From NCBI GenBank assembly GCA_016713535.1, contig JADJOY010000018.1:1-64000 (forward strand): a DNA stretch of 64,000 nucleotides, in the 5' to 3' direction. Origin of the DNA: Deltaproteobacteria bacterium (lineage in GTDB: Bacteria > JADJOY01). The notes under the pieces were generated by a model. That model saw only the letters and a program-made list of their open reading frames with translations, did no database searches and was not told the origin of the DNA. A program made the position numbers and the translations under genes. Shown in pieces: positions 16,466 through 24,102 of this stretch. Numbering within the stretch: position 1 is the stretch's first letter; every line of letters begins with the position of its first letter.

Positions 16466-17164
16466 TCAGCCCGCGCCGTAGGCGCGGTGGAGGTGGGCGA
16501 CGATGTCGTCCGACTCGAACATCTCGCGGCGCGCGTTGGGATCGACGAGGTAGGGCACCTGGACCTTGCCCGCGCGCAACCGGAACCCCTCCCGCTTCGG
16601 GCTGCCCTTCGGCACGTTGTGGTTCAGGTACACGATGTCGAGCTCGCACAGCACCTCGCGCACCTTCCGGCAGTACGGCGAGCTCTCCATGTTGTAGAGG
16701 ATGAGCTGGTGCTCGGGGCCGGGCTTGCGGTTCTCGATCATCCGCAGCCCGCGCTCGACCCGCGCTGCGGAGGCGAGGAACGACAGGAAGTCGCCGATCG
16801 GCCCGAGCCTGAGCAAGAGCGGCACGCGGCCGTCGCCGTAGGTCGCGTACAGGTAGCGCACGATGTCGTCGGACTCGTACATCTCGCGGCCGGTGTTCGG
16901 GTCGATCAGGTAGGGCGCCTGCATCTTGCCGCCGCGCGCGATCAGCTCGGCGCGGCGCGGGCTCTTCTTCGCGACCGGACGGATCTCGACGTCGAGGTCG
17001 AGGTGGGAGAGCGCCTCGCGGACCTTGCGGCAGTACGGACACGCCTCGAACTCGTAGAGCACCAGGGGCTCGCCCGGCTGTCGCGTCACGGCTGCGGACT
17101 TCAGGCCGAAGCCCAGGCGGACGATGCTGGCGAGGTACGAGCGAAGGTCGTTCACGAAGCTCAT
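16466..17164 (-). CDS. Tandem glutaredoxin/GST-N-domain protein
   Basis: 232 aa with two copies of the same thioredoxin-fold GST N-terminal domain. The first has YEFEACPYCRKVREAL (residues about 37-52) and QAPYLIDPNTGREMYESDDIVRYL. The second has YNMESSPYCRKVREVL and QVPYLVDPNARREMFESDDIVAHL. The active-site pair is CPYC in copy 1 but SPYC in copy 2, so only the first can form a dithiol. No GST C-terminal domain is present. A glutathione-dependent redox or conjugation role in the cytosol is inferred. Its ATG overlaps the stop of the PaaX-like regulator gene (ATGA), implying translational coupling. Confidence 0.9.
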   Translation of the reverse strand: MSFVNDLRSYLASIVRLGFGLKSAAVTRQPGEPLVLYEFEACPYCRKVREALSHLDLDVEIRPVAKKSPRRAELIARGGKMQAPYLIDPNTGREMYESDDIVRYLYATYGDGRVPLLLRLGPIGDFLSFLASAARVERGLRMIENRKPGPEHQLILYNMESSPYCRKVREVLCELDIVYLNHNVPKGSPKREGFRLRAGKVQVPYLVDPNARREMFESDDIVAHLHRAYGAG

Positions 17165-18024
17165 CGGGCTCTCGGTCGGCCGACCGGCGGGGTACCGGGG
17201 CGAGGGTGAGGGTTACGCGCCGGCTTGCCGAACGCGGCGTCCGACCACACGTCGCACGCGAGGTGGTTGTACTCGATCACGGCCTGCCGCAGGCGCTCGC
17301 CCGGCCAGCTCGGTCCGAGGAGCTCGAGGGGCAGCAGCGGGTCGCTCGCGACGACGCGGAACGTCGCGGCGCCGAGGCGCAGGCACTCGACGAGCGCCTC
17401 CTGGTGAGGGAGCCCACGCAGCCGGGCTCGGCTCTCCTCGACCCGCGCGAGCTGGTCCGCGAAGCGCTCCTCGAGCGCGTCCACCCGCCACAGCTCGGGC
17501 GCCCGCTCGGTGAGCCGGGAGCCCCGGTCGGGCCGCGCGACGAAGCTCTCGATCCTGCCGCCTGCCAGCCGCACCGTGTCGGCCAGCGGCCGCAGGCCGA
17601 GGCGTACGTTCTCCGGCCGCGCCCACACGCCGGGGTGAATCGGCTGGAGATGGAACGCCCGCAGCCGCGCGGCGGTCGCGTCGCGTACGTCCCGGGGCAT
17701 GGCCGCGCCGGCGAGCAGCACCAGCCGCCAGCGGCCCGTCCACGGCCTCCGCTGGTCGAACCACACCCGCTCGCGAACCGCGCGGTTGAAGCGCTCGGCG
17801 GGCGGCGCGAGGCCGTAGCACACGCGTCCACCGCGGCTCCGCGCGTCGAGCAAGCCACCGCGGACCAGGCGGGACAGACAGACCCGCAACGTGCCGGGGC
17901 GAAAGCCGAACCAGCGCGCGCATTCGACCAGCTCCGAGACCGCGAGCGGGCCGTCGTTCGAGGCGAGCACGTCCACCACGAAGCGCTTGATCGGGTACTC
18001 GGAGCGGCGGCGGGATGGCGGCAC
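17161..18024 (-). CDS. PaaX-family transcriptional regulator
   Basis: 287 aa from GTG 18024 (GAGG 7 nt upstream); the open frame runs further to a TTG at 18114 but crosses the promoter region. The winged-helix N domain (PIKRFVVDVLASNDGPLAVSELVECARWFGF, GTLRVCLSRLVRGGLL, RGGRVCYGL) is followed by the PaaX middle segment WTGRWRLVLLAGA and the C-terminal LLPLELLGPSWPGERLRQAV. PaaX itself represses phenylacetate catabolism and responds to phenylacetyl-CoA. No paa genes are here, so the effector is unknown, possibly another acyl-CoA. It is coupled to the tandem thioredoxin-fold gene and divergent from the SGNH hydrolase gene. Confidence 0.88.
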   Translation of the reverse strand: MPPSRRRSEYPIKRFVVDVLASNDGPLAVSELVECARWFGFRPGTLRVCLSRLVRGGLLDARSRGGRVCYGLAPPAERFNRAVRERVWFDQRRPWTGRWRLVLLAGAAMPRDVRDATAARLRAFHLQPIHPGVWARPENVRLGLRPLADTVRLAGGRIESFVARPDRGSRLTERAPELWRVDALEERFADQLARVEESRARLRGLPHQEALVECLRLGAATFRVVASDPLLPLELLGPSWPGERLRQAVIEYNHLACDVWSDAAFGKPARNPHPRPGTPPVGRPRAR

Positions 18025-18049
18025 CGGGGTGCCTCGCGGACGACCTGTT

Positions 18050-18065
18050 ACGAAATTCCGTTCGT
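18050..18065. promoter_or_regulatory. Inverted repeat, candidate operator of the PaaX-like regulator
   Basis: ACGAA-ATTCCG-TTCGT, arms of 5 bp, in the divergent gap between the regulator start (18024) and the SGNH hydrolase gene, abutting the -35 element of the latter. Position and symmetry suggest a binding site for the neighbouring regulator. This is inferred, not shown. Confidence 0.4.
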
Positions 18066-18095
18066 TGACCGTGCAATCGTAATCGCAGCTATGAT
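18065..18095 (+). promoter_or_regulatory. Sigma70-like promoter of the SGNH hydrolase gene
   Basis: TTGACC (18065-18070), 19-nt spacer, TATGAT (18090-18095), with the gene start 36 nt downstream of the -10 element. Confidence 0.5.
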
Positions 18096-18131
18096 CGTCT
18101 CGTCCCAGTCCCAACGCAAAGGAGAACGGTC

Positions 18132-19058
18132 ATGCGTGGCAATGTTCGCATCCTGGGCGCGCCGGCTCGGCTCGCCCGCATCGCGCTGACGGCCATCGTC
18201 GCGCTCGTCCTCGCGGGCGTGACGCCGGCGAGCGCGAACAACAAGGTCATCCTCTTCGGTGACAGCTGGGGCGCCCTCATGGGCTCGGCTCTGGCGACTC
18301 AATTCGATCTCAACGGACACGCGGACTACGACGTCCTCAACCTCTCGATCCCAGGGTCCACGGCCGACGCCTACGCCAACAACGCCGGCGGCGTGATGGA
18401 CGCGACGCTCGCGTACATCGTCGCGACCCCCGAGGTGCAGTACGTGGTGATCTCGCTGGGCGGCAACGACATGCACGCGCTCTATCCGAGCCAGGGGCTC
18501 AACGCGAACGTGCTGATCGAGGCGGACCTGCGCGTGATCGTCGACCGCATCAACGCCGCGCGCCCCGGGCTGCAGATCCTGCTCACGGGCTACGACATCC
18601 TGAAGTGGGACAAATCGAACGAGTGCCTGCTGATCGCGTACGCCACGTTCCAGGGCCACGTGCTGCCGTGGGAGGTGAACCCGGTCTACATGGACTACGC
18701 GAGCCACTTGAGCGCGATCTCGGCGAGCTATGCGAACGTCACCTACGTGAACGAGCCGCTCGGGCTGTGGGGCACCGGGCAGGGGAACCCGGGGGTTCCC
18801 AACCTGCTGGCGTGGAGCCCGTCGAGCTACGTGGCCTCCGACAATCTCGACTGCGTGCACCTGTCGAGCGGCGGCTACAACCAGTTCACCGCCCAGATCT
18901 ACGCCAAGTACTTCAAGCCGCGGCTCGGCGGCGGCACGCCGTGCGGGACGATCGCGGGCTCGGGCTCGGCGGCGGCGAAGTCGCTCGCGATGGCGCTGCC
19001 GGTGCTGGTGCCGATGATGGTCGCCTCGCGCCTGCGCCGTCGCGCACGCCCGAGCTGA
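18132..19058 (+). CDS. Secreted SGNH/GDSL hydrolase with C-terminal sorting-like tail
   Basis: 308 aa, preceded by AAGGAG. An N-terminal signal peptide ends near TPASA. The block-I motif is VILFGDSWGAL (nucleophile Ser), block III is ISLGGNDMHAL, and the DxxH dyad is LDCVHLSSGGY near residue 240. The last 40 residues after GTPCGTIAGSGSA form a hydrophobic helix (LAMALPVLVPMMVA) followed by RLRRRARPS. This tripartite end resembles PEP-CTERM/MYXO-CTERM-type sorting signals, although the short Cys-Gly motif is not one I can name. Ester hydrolysis at the cell surface is inferred from the fold. Confidence 0.88.
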   Translation: MRGNVRILGAPARLARIALTAIVALVLAGVTPASANNKVILFGDSWGALMGSALATQFDLNGHADYDVLNLSIPGSTADAYANNAGGVMDATLAYIVATPEVQYVVISLGGNDMHALYPSQGLNANVLIEADLRVIVDRINAARPGLQILLTGYDILKWDKSNECLLIAYATFQGHVLPWEVNPVYMDYASHLSAISASYANVTYVNEPLGLWGTGQGNPGVPNLLAWSPSSYVASDNLDCVHLSSGGYNQFTAQIYAKYFKPRLGGGTPCGTIAGSGSAAAKSLAMALPVLVPMMVASRLRRRARPS

Positions 19059-19095
19059 GCGAACCGCCGCGCGGCGCCGCCGCGCCGGGCGTCAC

Positions 19096-19134
19096 GGGAC
19101 GGGCTGGCCCTCGGGCCGGCCCGTCTCGCTTTTT
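19096..19134 (+). terminator. Rho-independent terminator after the SGNH hydrolase gene
   Basis: GC-rich stem GACGGGC...GCCCGTC with inner pairing GGCCC/GGGCC, followed within five bases by TTTTT at 19130-19134. Confidence 0.75.
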
Positions 19135-19202
19135 GGAGGGGCCGGACCGCTCTGCTACACGAAGGGATCCGGCGGCGAGGCGAGCCGGGACCGGAGGCGA
19201 GC

Positions 19203-20332
19203 GTGAAGAGCGGCGAGCGATTCGACTGCATCGTCATCGGCGCGGGCGTGATGGGCTCGGCCATCGCGCTGCGCCTGGCGCAGGCGGGCCAGCGCGTGCT
19301 GGTGCTCGAGAAGGCCGTCCCGGGCGCCGAGGCCTCGAGCGCCGCGGGTGGGATCCTGGCGCCGCAGGTCGAGGGCGAGCACGATGGGCCACTGTTTCGC
19401 CTCGCGCTCGCCTCGCGCGAGCGCTATCCCGCGTTCGCCGACGAGATCCGCGACATCTCCGGTCACGACCCGGGCTATCGCCGCTCGGGCCTGGTGCGCG
19501 CGGCGCTGAGCGAGGAAGAGCTCGCCGCGTGGCTCGCCGAGCGCGAGTGGCAGCGCGGCGCGGGCTGAGCCTGCGGGTCGTGCGTGGTGACGAGCTGGCG
19601 AAGCTCGAGCCGGCGCTCGGTCCGGCCGTGGTCGCGGCGGTCCACTTCCCGGACGAGGCCCAGGTCGACGCTCAGGCGCTCGCTCACGCGATCCCCGCGG
19701 CGGCGCGCCACGCCGGCGCGCAGTTCCGCCGTGCGTCGGTGGCGCGGCTCAGGATCGAGGGACGACGGGTGCTGGGAGTCGACCTCGACACGGGCCTGGT
19801 CGCGGCGGGCGCGGTGGTGATCGCGGCGGGGGCGTGGACGCCCCTCGTCGCCGGCGCGGCGCTGCCCGCCGACGCGATCGCGCCGGTGCGCGGCCAGATG
19901 GTGCTGCTCAGGACCGAGCCCGACGGGGTCGCGCCCCGCGCGGTGGTGTTCGGTCCCGCGGGCTACGTCGTGCCTCGCCCCCACGGCCACCTGCTGCTCG
20001 GCTCGACGATGGAGCGGGTGGGCTTCGACAAGCGCGTGACCGCGGGCGGCGTGGCGTCGATCCTCGCCCACGCGCTGAGCCTGATGCCGGGGCTCGCCGG
20101 CGCCACGCTGGAGTCGACCTGGGCCGGCTTCCGGCCCGCCCCGCGCGACGGGCTGCCGCTCATCGGCGCCACGGCGGTCGACGGACTCTTCGTGGCCAGC
20201 GGTCACCACCGCAACGGCATCCTGCTCACGCCGGTCACCGCCGAGCTCGTCGCCGACGCGGTGCTGGGGCGCGCCGGCGCCATCGATGGTTCGCCGTTCC
20301 GTCCGAGCCGCTTTTCCGAGGCGGAATCCTAG
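19203..20332 (+). CDS. FAD-dependent amino-acid/glycine oxidase-like protein (frameshifted)
   Basis: DAO family, ThiO-like, about 376 aa when the frames are joined. Frame 1 (19203-19568) holds the dinucleotide motif VIGAGVMGSAIALRLAQAG and the Ala/Gly-rich SSAAGGILAPQ, then hits a stop after EREWQRGAG. Frame 2 carries on directly with LSLRVVRGDELAKLEPALGP and includes VRGQMVLLRT, YVVPRPHGHLLLGSTMERVGFD and the C-terminal FAD motif GLFVASGHHRNGILLTPVTA. One base is missing near 19560-19566. If intact it would oxidise glycine or another small amine to the imino acid, as in thiazole synthesis for thiamine. No other thi genes are present. Confidence 0.85.
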
Positions 20333-20451
20333 TCTGGTCACGCCGCGCGAGTGCGCTGAGTCCTTGCGACGACTTCGGGTGCTCGCTTACTATCGGCCGG
20401 CCCTCCCACCTGGCTCGACCTCCGCCCGCTCCTCCAGCCTTCCGAGCACCC

Positions 20452-22260
20452 ATGGCCACCAAGGATCCCGGGTCCGACCCTCGCAAGGGCGCGCGCTTCG
20501 ACGTGTCGTTGCCGATGCGGTTCACCGAGGACGGCGAGAACTTCAGCGACGGCGTCGTCACCTCGCTGAGCTCGATCGGACTCTTCGTCCAGACCCAACG
20601 CGTCCCCGGGCTGGGCGCGTCGATCTGGTTCGATCTCGGCCTCGGCGGCGGGCTCGCGCCGATCCGTGGCCGCGCCAAGGTCGGAACCCTCAATCGCCGC
20701 TTCGGAACCGACGTGGTGACCGGCTTCGGCATCGAGTTCGAGAACCCTCGCGAGGACATCAACGACGCGCTGGCGGCCCTCGAGCCGAACTACCCCGGCG
20801 CGGTCCGGCTCGAGACGCAGGGCAACCTCGTGTGGCCGATCGCGCCCGATCCGGACCGGCCGGATCCCGGGCACGAGGGCGACGGGTTACGCATCGGCAC
20901 CCCCGACGGCTGGGTCGGCGCCGGCGGCGAGACCGGCAACGACGCGCCCGCGGTCGCGGTCGGCGCGGCGCTCAACCGCCCGATCCGCGACTTCCTCGAC
21001 ATGATCCGGGACCTCAACGGGCAGATCCTGGCGTGCCCGTCGGAGCGAGTCCCCTTCGTCTACCAGGGGCGCCTCCTCGGACCGAGCACCGGCGTCGCCA
21101 AGTCGGCCATCGTCGCGGGCCTCATCGCCCTGGATCGCGAGGAGGAAGAGGAGCGCCGTCGCAGCGCCGAGCAGGCTCGGGCGGAGGCGGCGCCCGAGGC
21201 GGCGGCCCACGAGCCACCCGCCGTGGACGTGATCGCGACGCCGGTCGAGGGCGAGGGAGGCGAGTGGACCTCGACCTCGACGACCTCGACGTCCTGCCCG
21301 TCTCGCCGATCGTCGAGCCGGCGCCGGACGCCGCGGCGGCTCCGCAGGCCGCTCCGGAGCCGGGCGCCGCGGCGGCGGAGCCCGAGATCGCCACCGCGAC
21401 GACGAGCGGGCGCGCGCCGTTTTCCGACCCCGAGTCGGTGCGTGGCCGGGTGCTCCTCGACCTGCTCGCCGCGCAGATGCGCATGGTCGACGACCTGGCG
21501 TGCGGCGGCTGGCGGCTCGAGCATGTGGAACGAGCAGCTCGTGTCGATCGAGCAGGGCTCGGCGCTCCTCGCCGAGTCGATCGAGCGCCTCGCGGAGATC
21601 AGCCGGGCCACCGAGGCGACCTCCGGCGACGAGACGCGCGAGCTGATGACCGAGAGCCTGCGCGGGCTCGACGCGGTCCACACGTTCCTCGAGCGTGTGT
21701 CGTGGAACGCGCGCGCGTTCACCTCGCAGGACGAGGTCTTCCGCGCCTACGACGACTTCGTCGCCGAGGAGCGGGAGGTCAAGTCCGGGGCGCGACCCGT
21801 CAAGGAGAAGAAGAAGCTCTTCGACGCCGCCGCGACGCCCGCGACGACCACGGTCCGCGTCAAGTCGAAACCCCAGCCCGTCAAGATCGTGGTGGCGCTG
21901 GCGCTGCTGGCCGCCGCCAGTGTCGCCGCTTATTTCAGCGTGCAGTCCTCGCGCAAGATCATCGACTCCTCGAAGGTGCACCCGCCGAGCACCATCTCGG
22001 TGCAGGCGATCGCCGACGCGTTCGAGAAGTCCAATTCGAACGTCCGCATGACCATCGACGGTATCGCCATGGAAGGCGCGCAGGCGCGCGTGACGGTGGC
22101 CGCCGAGTGGCCCTACAAGCCAAAGCAGGTGCGCCAGCGCGAGGTCGATGCGCTGGTCGCGATCCTCGCCGACAAGGGCTTCACCAGCGCGGTGGTCGTC
22201 ACCAGCGAGGGCATCGAGCGCGCGACCTGGAACAAAGGGGTGGTGAGCGTCGTCGAGTGA
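20452..22260 (+). CDS. PilZ-domain membrane-anchored protein (two compensating frameshifts)
   Basis: About 603 aa. A PilZ domain occupies residues 8-110: RKGARF (the RxxxR motif), TSLSSIGLFVQT at the DxSxxG position, and VTGFGIEFENP. A coiled, charged region (EEEEERRRSAEQARAEA) and an acidic linker follow. A single membrane helix IVVALALLAAASVAAYF lies near residue 485, then a C-terminal domain of about 110 residues outside or in the periplasm. Between about 21260 and 21520 the main frame reads Ser/Arg-rich, while the next frame reads VDLDLDDLDVLPVSPIVEPA and later RVLLDLLAAQMRMVDDLA. This shows two indels that restore the frame. A c-di-GMP receptor role is inferred. Confidence 0.8.
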   Translation: MATKDPGSDPRKGARFDVSLPMRFTEDGENFSDGVVTSLSSIGLFVQTQRVPGLGASIWFDLGLGGGLAPIRGRAKVGTLNRRFGTDVVTGFGIEFENPREDINDALAALEPNYPGAVRLETQGNLVWPIAPDPDRPDPGHEGDGLRIGTPDGWVGAGGETGNDAPAVAVGAALNRPIRDFLDMIRDLNGQILACPSERVPFVYQGRLLGPSTGVAKSAIVAGLIALDREEEEERRRSAEQARAEAAPEAAAHEPPAVDVIATPVEGEGGEWTSTSTTSTSCPSRRSSSRRRTPRRLRRPLRSRAPRRRSPRSPPRRRAGARRFPTPSRCVAGCSSTCSPRRCAWSTTWRAAAGGSSMWNEQLVSIEQGSALLAESIERLAEISRATEATSGDETRELMTESLRGLDAVHTFLERVSWNARAFTSQDEVFRAYDDFVAEEREVKSGARPVKEKKKLFDAAATPATTTVRVKSKPQPVKIVVALALLAAASVAAYFSVQSSRKIIDSSKVHPPSTISVQAIADAFEKSNSNVRMTIDGIAMEGAQARVTVAAEWPYKPKQVRQREVDALVAILADKGFTSAVVVTSEGIERATWNKGVVSVVE

Positions 22261-22319
22261 GGGGCGTCTCGGGGCGATTCCAGCCCCCCGCCCGCGCTTC
22301 GAGGCCACGGGGCCCTCGG

Positions 22320-24095
22320 CCCCGTGATCCTTCGCCGCCGCAGCGCCGGACCCACGTCGCGTCCCGCGGCCGCGAAGGATCGCGGCCCTCCACGCCGCTC
22401 GATCGTGTTCCGTGGAGGGCGGCGGTCCCTCGCCGCCGCAGTCGTCTCTGGAGGGCGCAGGTGCCTCGCTGCCGCGGCCGCGAAGGATCGCGGCCCTCCA
22501 CGCCGCTCGATCGTGTTCCGTGGAGGGCGGCGGTCCCTCGCCGCCGCAGTCGTCCCTGGAGGGCGCAGGTGCCTCGCTGCCGCGGCCGCGAAGGATCGCG
22601 GCCCTCCACGCCGCTGGATCGTGATCCGTGGAGGGCGGCGGTCCTCACCGCCGCAGTCGCTCTGGAGGGCGCAGGTGCTCGCTGCCGCGGCCGCGAAGGA
22701 TCGCGGCCCTCCACGCCGCTCGATCGTGTTCCGTGGAGGGCGGCGGTCCCTCCGCCGCAGTCGTCTCTGGAGGGCGCGGTGCCTCGCTGCCGCGGCCGCG
22801 AAGGATCGCGGCCTCCACGCCGTTCGTGTTCCGTGGAGGGCGGCGGTCCTCGCCGCCGCAGTCGTCTCGGGGGCGCGGTGCCTGCTGCCGCGGGGGCGAA
22901 GGATCGGCGGCCCTCCACGCTCGATCGTGTTCCGTGGAGGGCGGCGGTCCCTCGCCGCCGCAGTCGTCTCTGGAGGGCGCAGGTGCCTCGCTGCCGCGGC
23001 CGCGAAGGATCGCGGCCCTCCACGCCGCTCGATCGTGTTCCGTGGAGGGCGGCGGTCCCTCGCCGCCGCAGTCGTCTCTGGAGGGCGCAGGTGCCTCGCT
23101 GCCGCGGCCGCGAAGGATCGCGGCCCTCCACGCCGCTCGATCGTGTTCCGTGGAGGGCGGCGGTCCCACCGCCGCAGTCGTCTCTGGAGGGCGCAGGTGC
23201 GCTGCCGCGGCGCGAAGGATCGCGGCCACGCGCTCGACGTGTCCGTGGAGGGCGGCGGTCCCCGCCGCCGCAGTCGTCTCGGAGGGCGCAGGTGCGGCTG
23301 CCGCGGGCCGCGAAGGATCGCGGCCCTCCACGCCGCTCGATCGTGTTCCGTGGAGGGCGGCGGTCCCTCGCCGCCGCAGTCGTCTCTGGAGGGCGCAGGT
23401 GCTTCGCCGCCGCGGCCGCGAAGGATCGCGGCCCTCCACGCCGCTCGATCGTGTTCCGTGGAGGGCGGCGGTCCCTCGCCGCCGCAGTCGTCTCTGGAGG
23501 GCGCAGGTGCCTGCTGCCGCGGCCGCGAAGGATCGCGGCCCCTCCACGCCGCTCGATCGTGTTCCGTGGAGGGCGGCGGTCCTCGCCGCCGCAGTCGTCT
23601 CTGAGCGGCGCAGGTGCGCTGCCGCGGGCCGCGAAGGATCGCGGCCCTCCACGCCGCTGATCGTGCCGGTGGAGGGCGGCGGTCCTCGCCGCCGCAGTCG
23701 TCTCAGGGCGCGGGCCGCCGCCGCGGCCGCGAAGGATCGCGGCCCCTCCACGCCGCTCGATCGTGTTCCGTGGAGGGCGGCGGTCCCTCGCCGCCGCAGT
23801 CGTCTCTGGAGGGCGCAGGTGCCGCGCTGCCGCGGCTGCGAAGGATCGCGGCCCTCCACGCCGCTCGATCGTGTTCCGTGGAGGGCGGCGGTCCTCGCCG
23901 CCGCAGTCGTCCCTGGACGGCGCAGGTGCCTGCCAGCCGCGGCCGCGAAGGATCGCGGCCCCCACGCCGCTCGATCGTGTTCCGTGGAGGGGGGGGGGCG
24001 GCGGTCCCCGCCGCCGCAGTCGGTCCCGGAGGGCGCAGGTGCCCGCTTGCCGCGGCCGCGACGGATCGCGGCCCTCCGGACGACCGCAGGACAGG
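22320..24095. repeat. Array of about 17 copies of a 108-bp palindromic unit
   Basis: Units start (GCGAAGGAT) at about 22372, 22480, 22588, 22693, 22798, 22896, 23002, 23110, 23212, 23310, 23418, 23525, 23631, 23729, 23838, 23945 and a variant at 24058, giving periods of 98-113 with 108 the commonest. Each unit has three hairpins: GGCCGCGA-AGGA-TCGCGGCC; CCCTCCACG...CGTGGAGGG around a 16-nt spacer; and GGCGGCG...CGCCGCC. Differences between units are mainly short deletions. All six frames are open over long stretches, but this is a consequence of composition and period (108 is a multiple of 3). It fills the whole gap between the PilZ gene and the 3' end of uvrA. Single related elements occur at 30571 and 51050. 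Confidence 0.95.
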
Positions 24096-24102
24096 CTCGC
24101 CC

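Noticed and set aside
22320-24095. Array as a CRISPR locus
   Set aside because: Units are 108 bp with no unique spacers between repeats, are internally palindromic throughout, and no cas gene is near.
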